From: Marthasterias glacialis
Taxonomy: Eukaryota > Echinodermata > Asteroidea > Forcipulatida > Asteriidae
Length of the DNA stretch: 64,000 nt
Reading direction: 5' to 3'
Assembly: GCA_911728455.2 (NCBI GenBank)
Contig: OU452223.1
Coordinates: forward strand, 7,710,174 to 7,774,173
Shown here: positions 63,778 to 64,000 of the stretch, piece after piece
Numbering within the stretch: the first letter of the stretch is position 1
Layout: each line of letters opens with the position of its first letter
Position numbers and translations under genes: made by a program
The notes under the pieces: generated by a model
Seen by the model: the letters and a program-made list of their open reading frames with translations, nothing else
What the model was told of the DNA's origin: nothing
Databases searched by the model: none

Positions 63778-64000
63778 AGGCCCAGCGTAAAAGCAGTGGC
63801 CGACAGTTGTTAGACTTGTGATCTGGATATTCGTCAAGGACTGTTTTCTTACATGTAAAAAGTCGTATTAACTACGCGGATTGCATGTTGGCTGATGCCC
63901 TGAGCTGAGTTACATTGTTTAGTACAGTCGGTGTTGCCTGGTTGAAATGCACGCACCCTCTGTAGCCATTGTGGGGGGTCGTTGACACTCCACAGCTGGT

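Larger units (their letters stand above)
58217..64000. other. SETD2 upstream region and intergenic DNA, no further gene seen
   Basis: The SETD2 promoter should lie just above 58217; no TATA box or strong CpG cluster is evident, although 59500-59850 is moderately CpG-rich (GGGGCGCCC, GACGCGTGGGGCCGG). Open frames are short and unconserved by eye. The stretch holds a LINE fragment, a G-rich element at 61512-62085 and three hairpin-forming inverted repeats, listed separately. Confidence 0.5.

Overview
The window looks like nuclear DNA of a marine invertebrate animal, most likely a deuterostome such as an echinoderm or hemichordate; this assignment is an inference. The clues are AT-rich DNA with GT/AG introns of 0.3 to 8 kb, frequent TACATGTA-type words, many small DNA transposons with poly(G) interiors, tRNA-headed SINEs with a Deu/V-like core, and host genes with clear vertebrate orthologues. 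Nothing bacterial, no CRISPR array and no viral element was recognised.

Three host genes can be read. (1) Plus strand, about 4.86-8.22 kb: the 3' four exons of a p75 neurotrophin receptor (NGFR/TNFRSF16) orthologue, covering four cysteine-rich domains, the transmembrane segment, a basic juxtamembrane region and a death domain. The signal-peptide exon was not found. (2) Plus strand, 13.73-18.91 kb: a complete seven-exon CDS of 670 codons that I do not recognise as a named gene. It encodes a signal peptide, a long acidic region with Ser-Gly glycosaminoglycan-type motifs, and five LDL-receptor class A modules, so it is probably a secreted proteoglycan-like protein. (3) Minus strand, 58.22 down to 25.88 kb: a complete SETD2 (H3K36 trimethyltransferase) gene. 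I resolve 20 coding exons, including a 19-nt microexon, that sum to exactly 7290 nt (2429 aa plus stop), with AWS, SET, post-SET, LRI, WW and SRI domains in the usual order.

The rest is intergenic or intronic and rich in repeats. It holds at least ten MITE-like or foldback elements, two Deu/V-type SINEs, two other tRNA-like SINE heads, a pogo/Tigger-type nonautonomous element, a CR1/L2/Jockey-like LINE fragment, a dispersed repeat with three copies inside SETD2 introns, a 25-copy 35-bp minisatellite and two large tetra/pentanucleotide arrays. One array sits directly against a splice acceptor of the LDLa gene.

The three genes show no obvious functional link: a cell-surface death-domain receptor, an extracellular matrix or secreted protein, and a nuclear chromatin enzyme. 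The most notable points are the SETD2 microexon, whose skipping would break the frame, the unrecognised SG/LDLa protein with a 96% identical copy of its SG-motif region about 1.1 kb upstream, and the in-phase minisatellite that carries a nuclear-receptor-like half-site pair in each unit.
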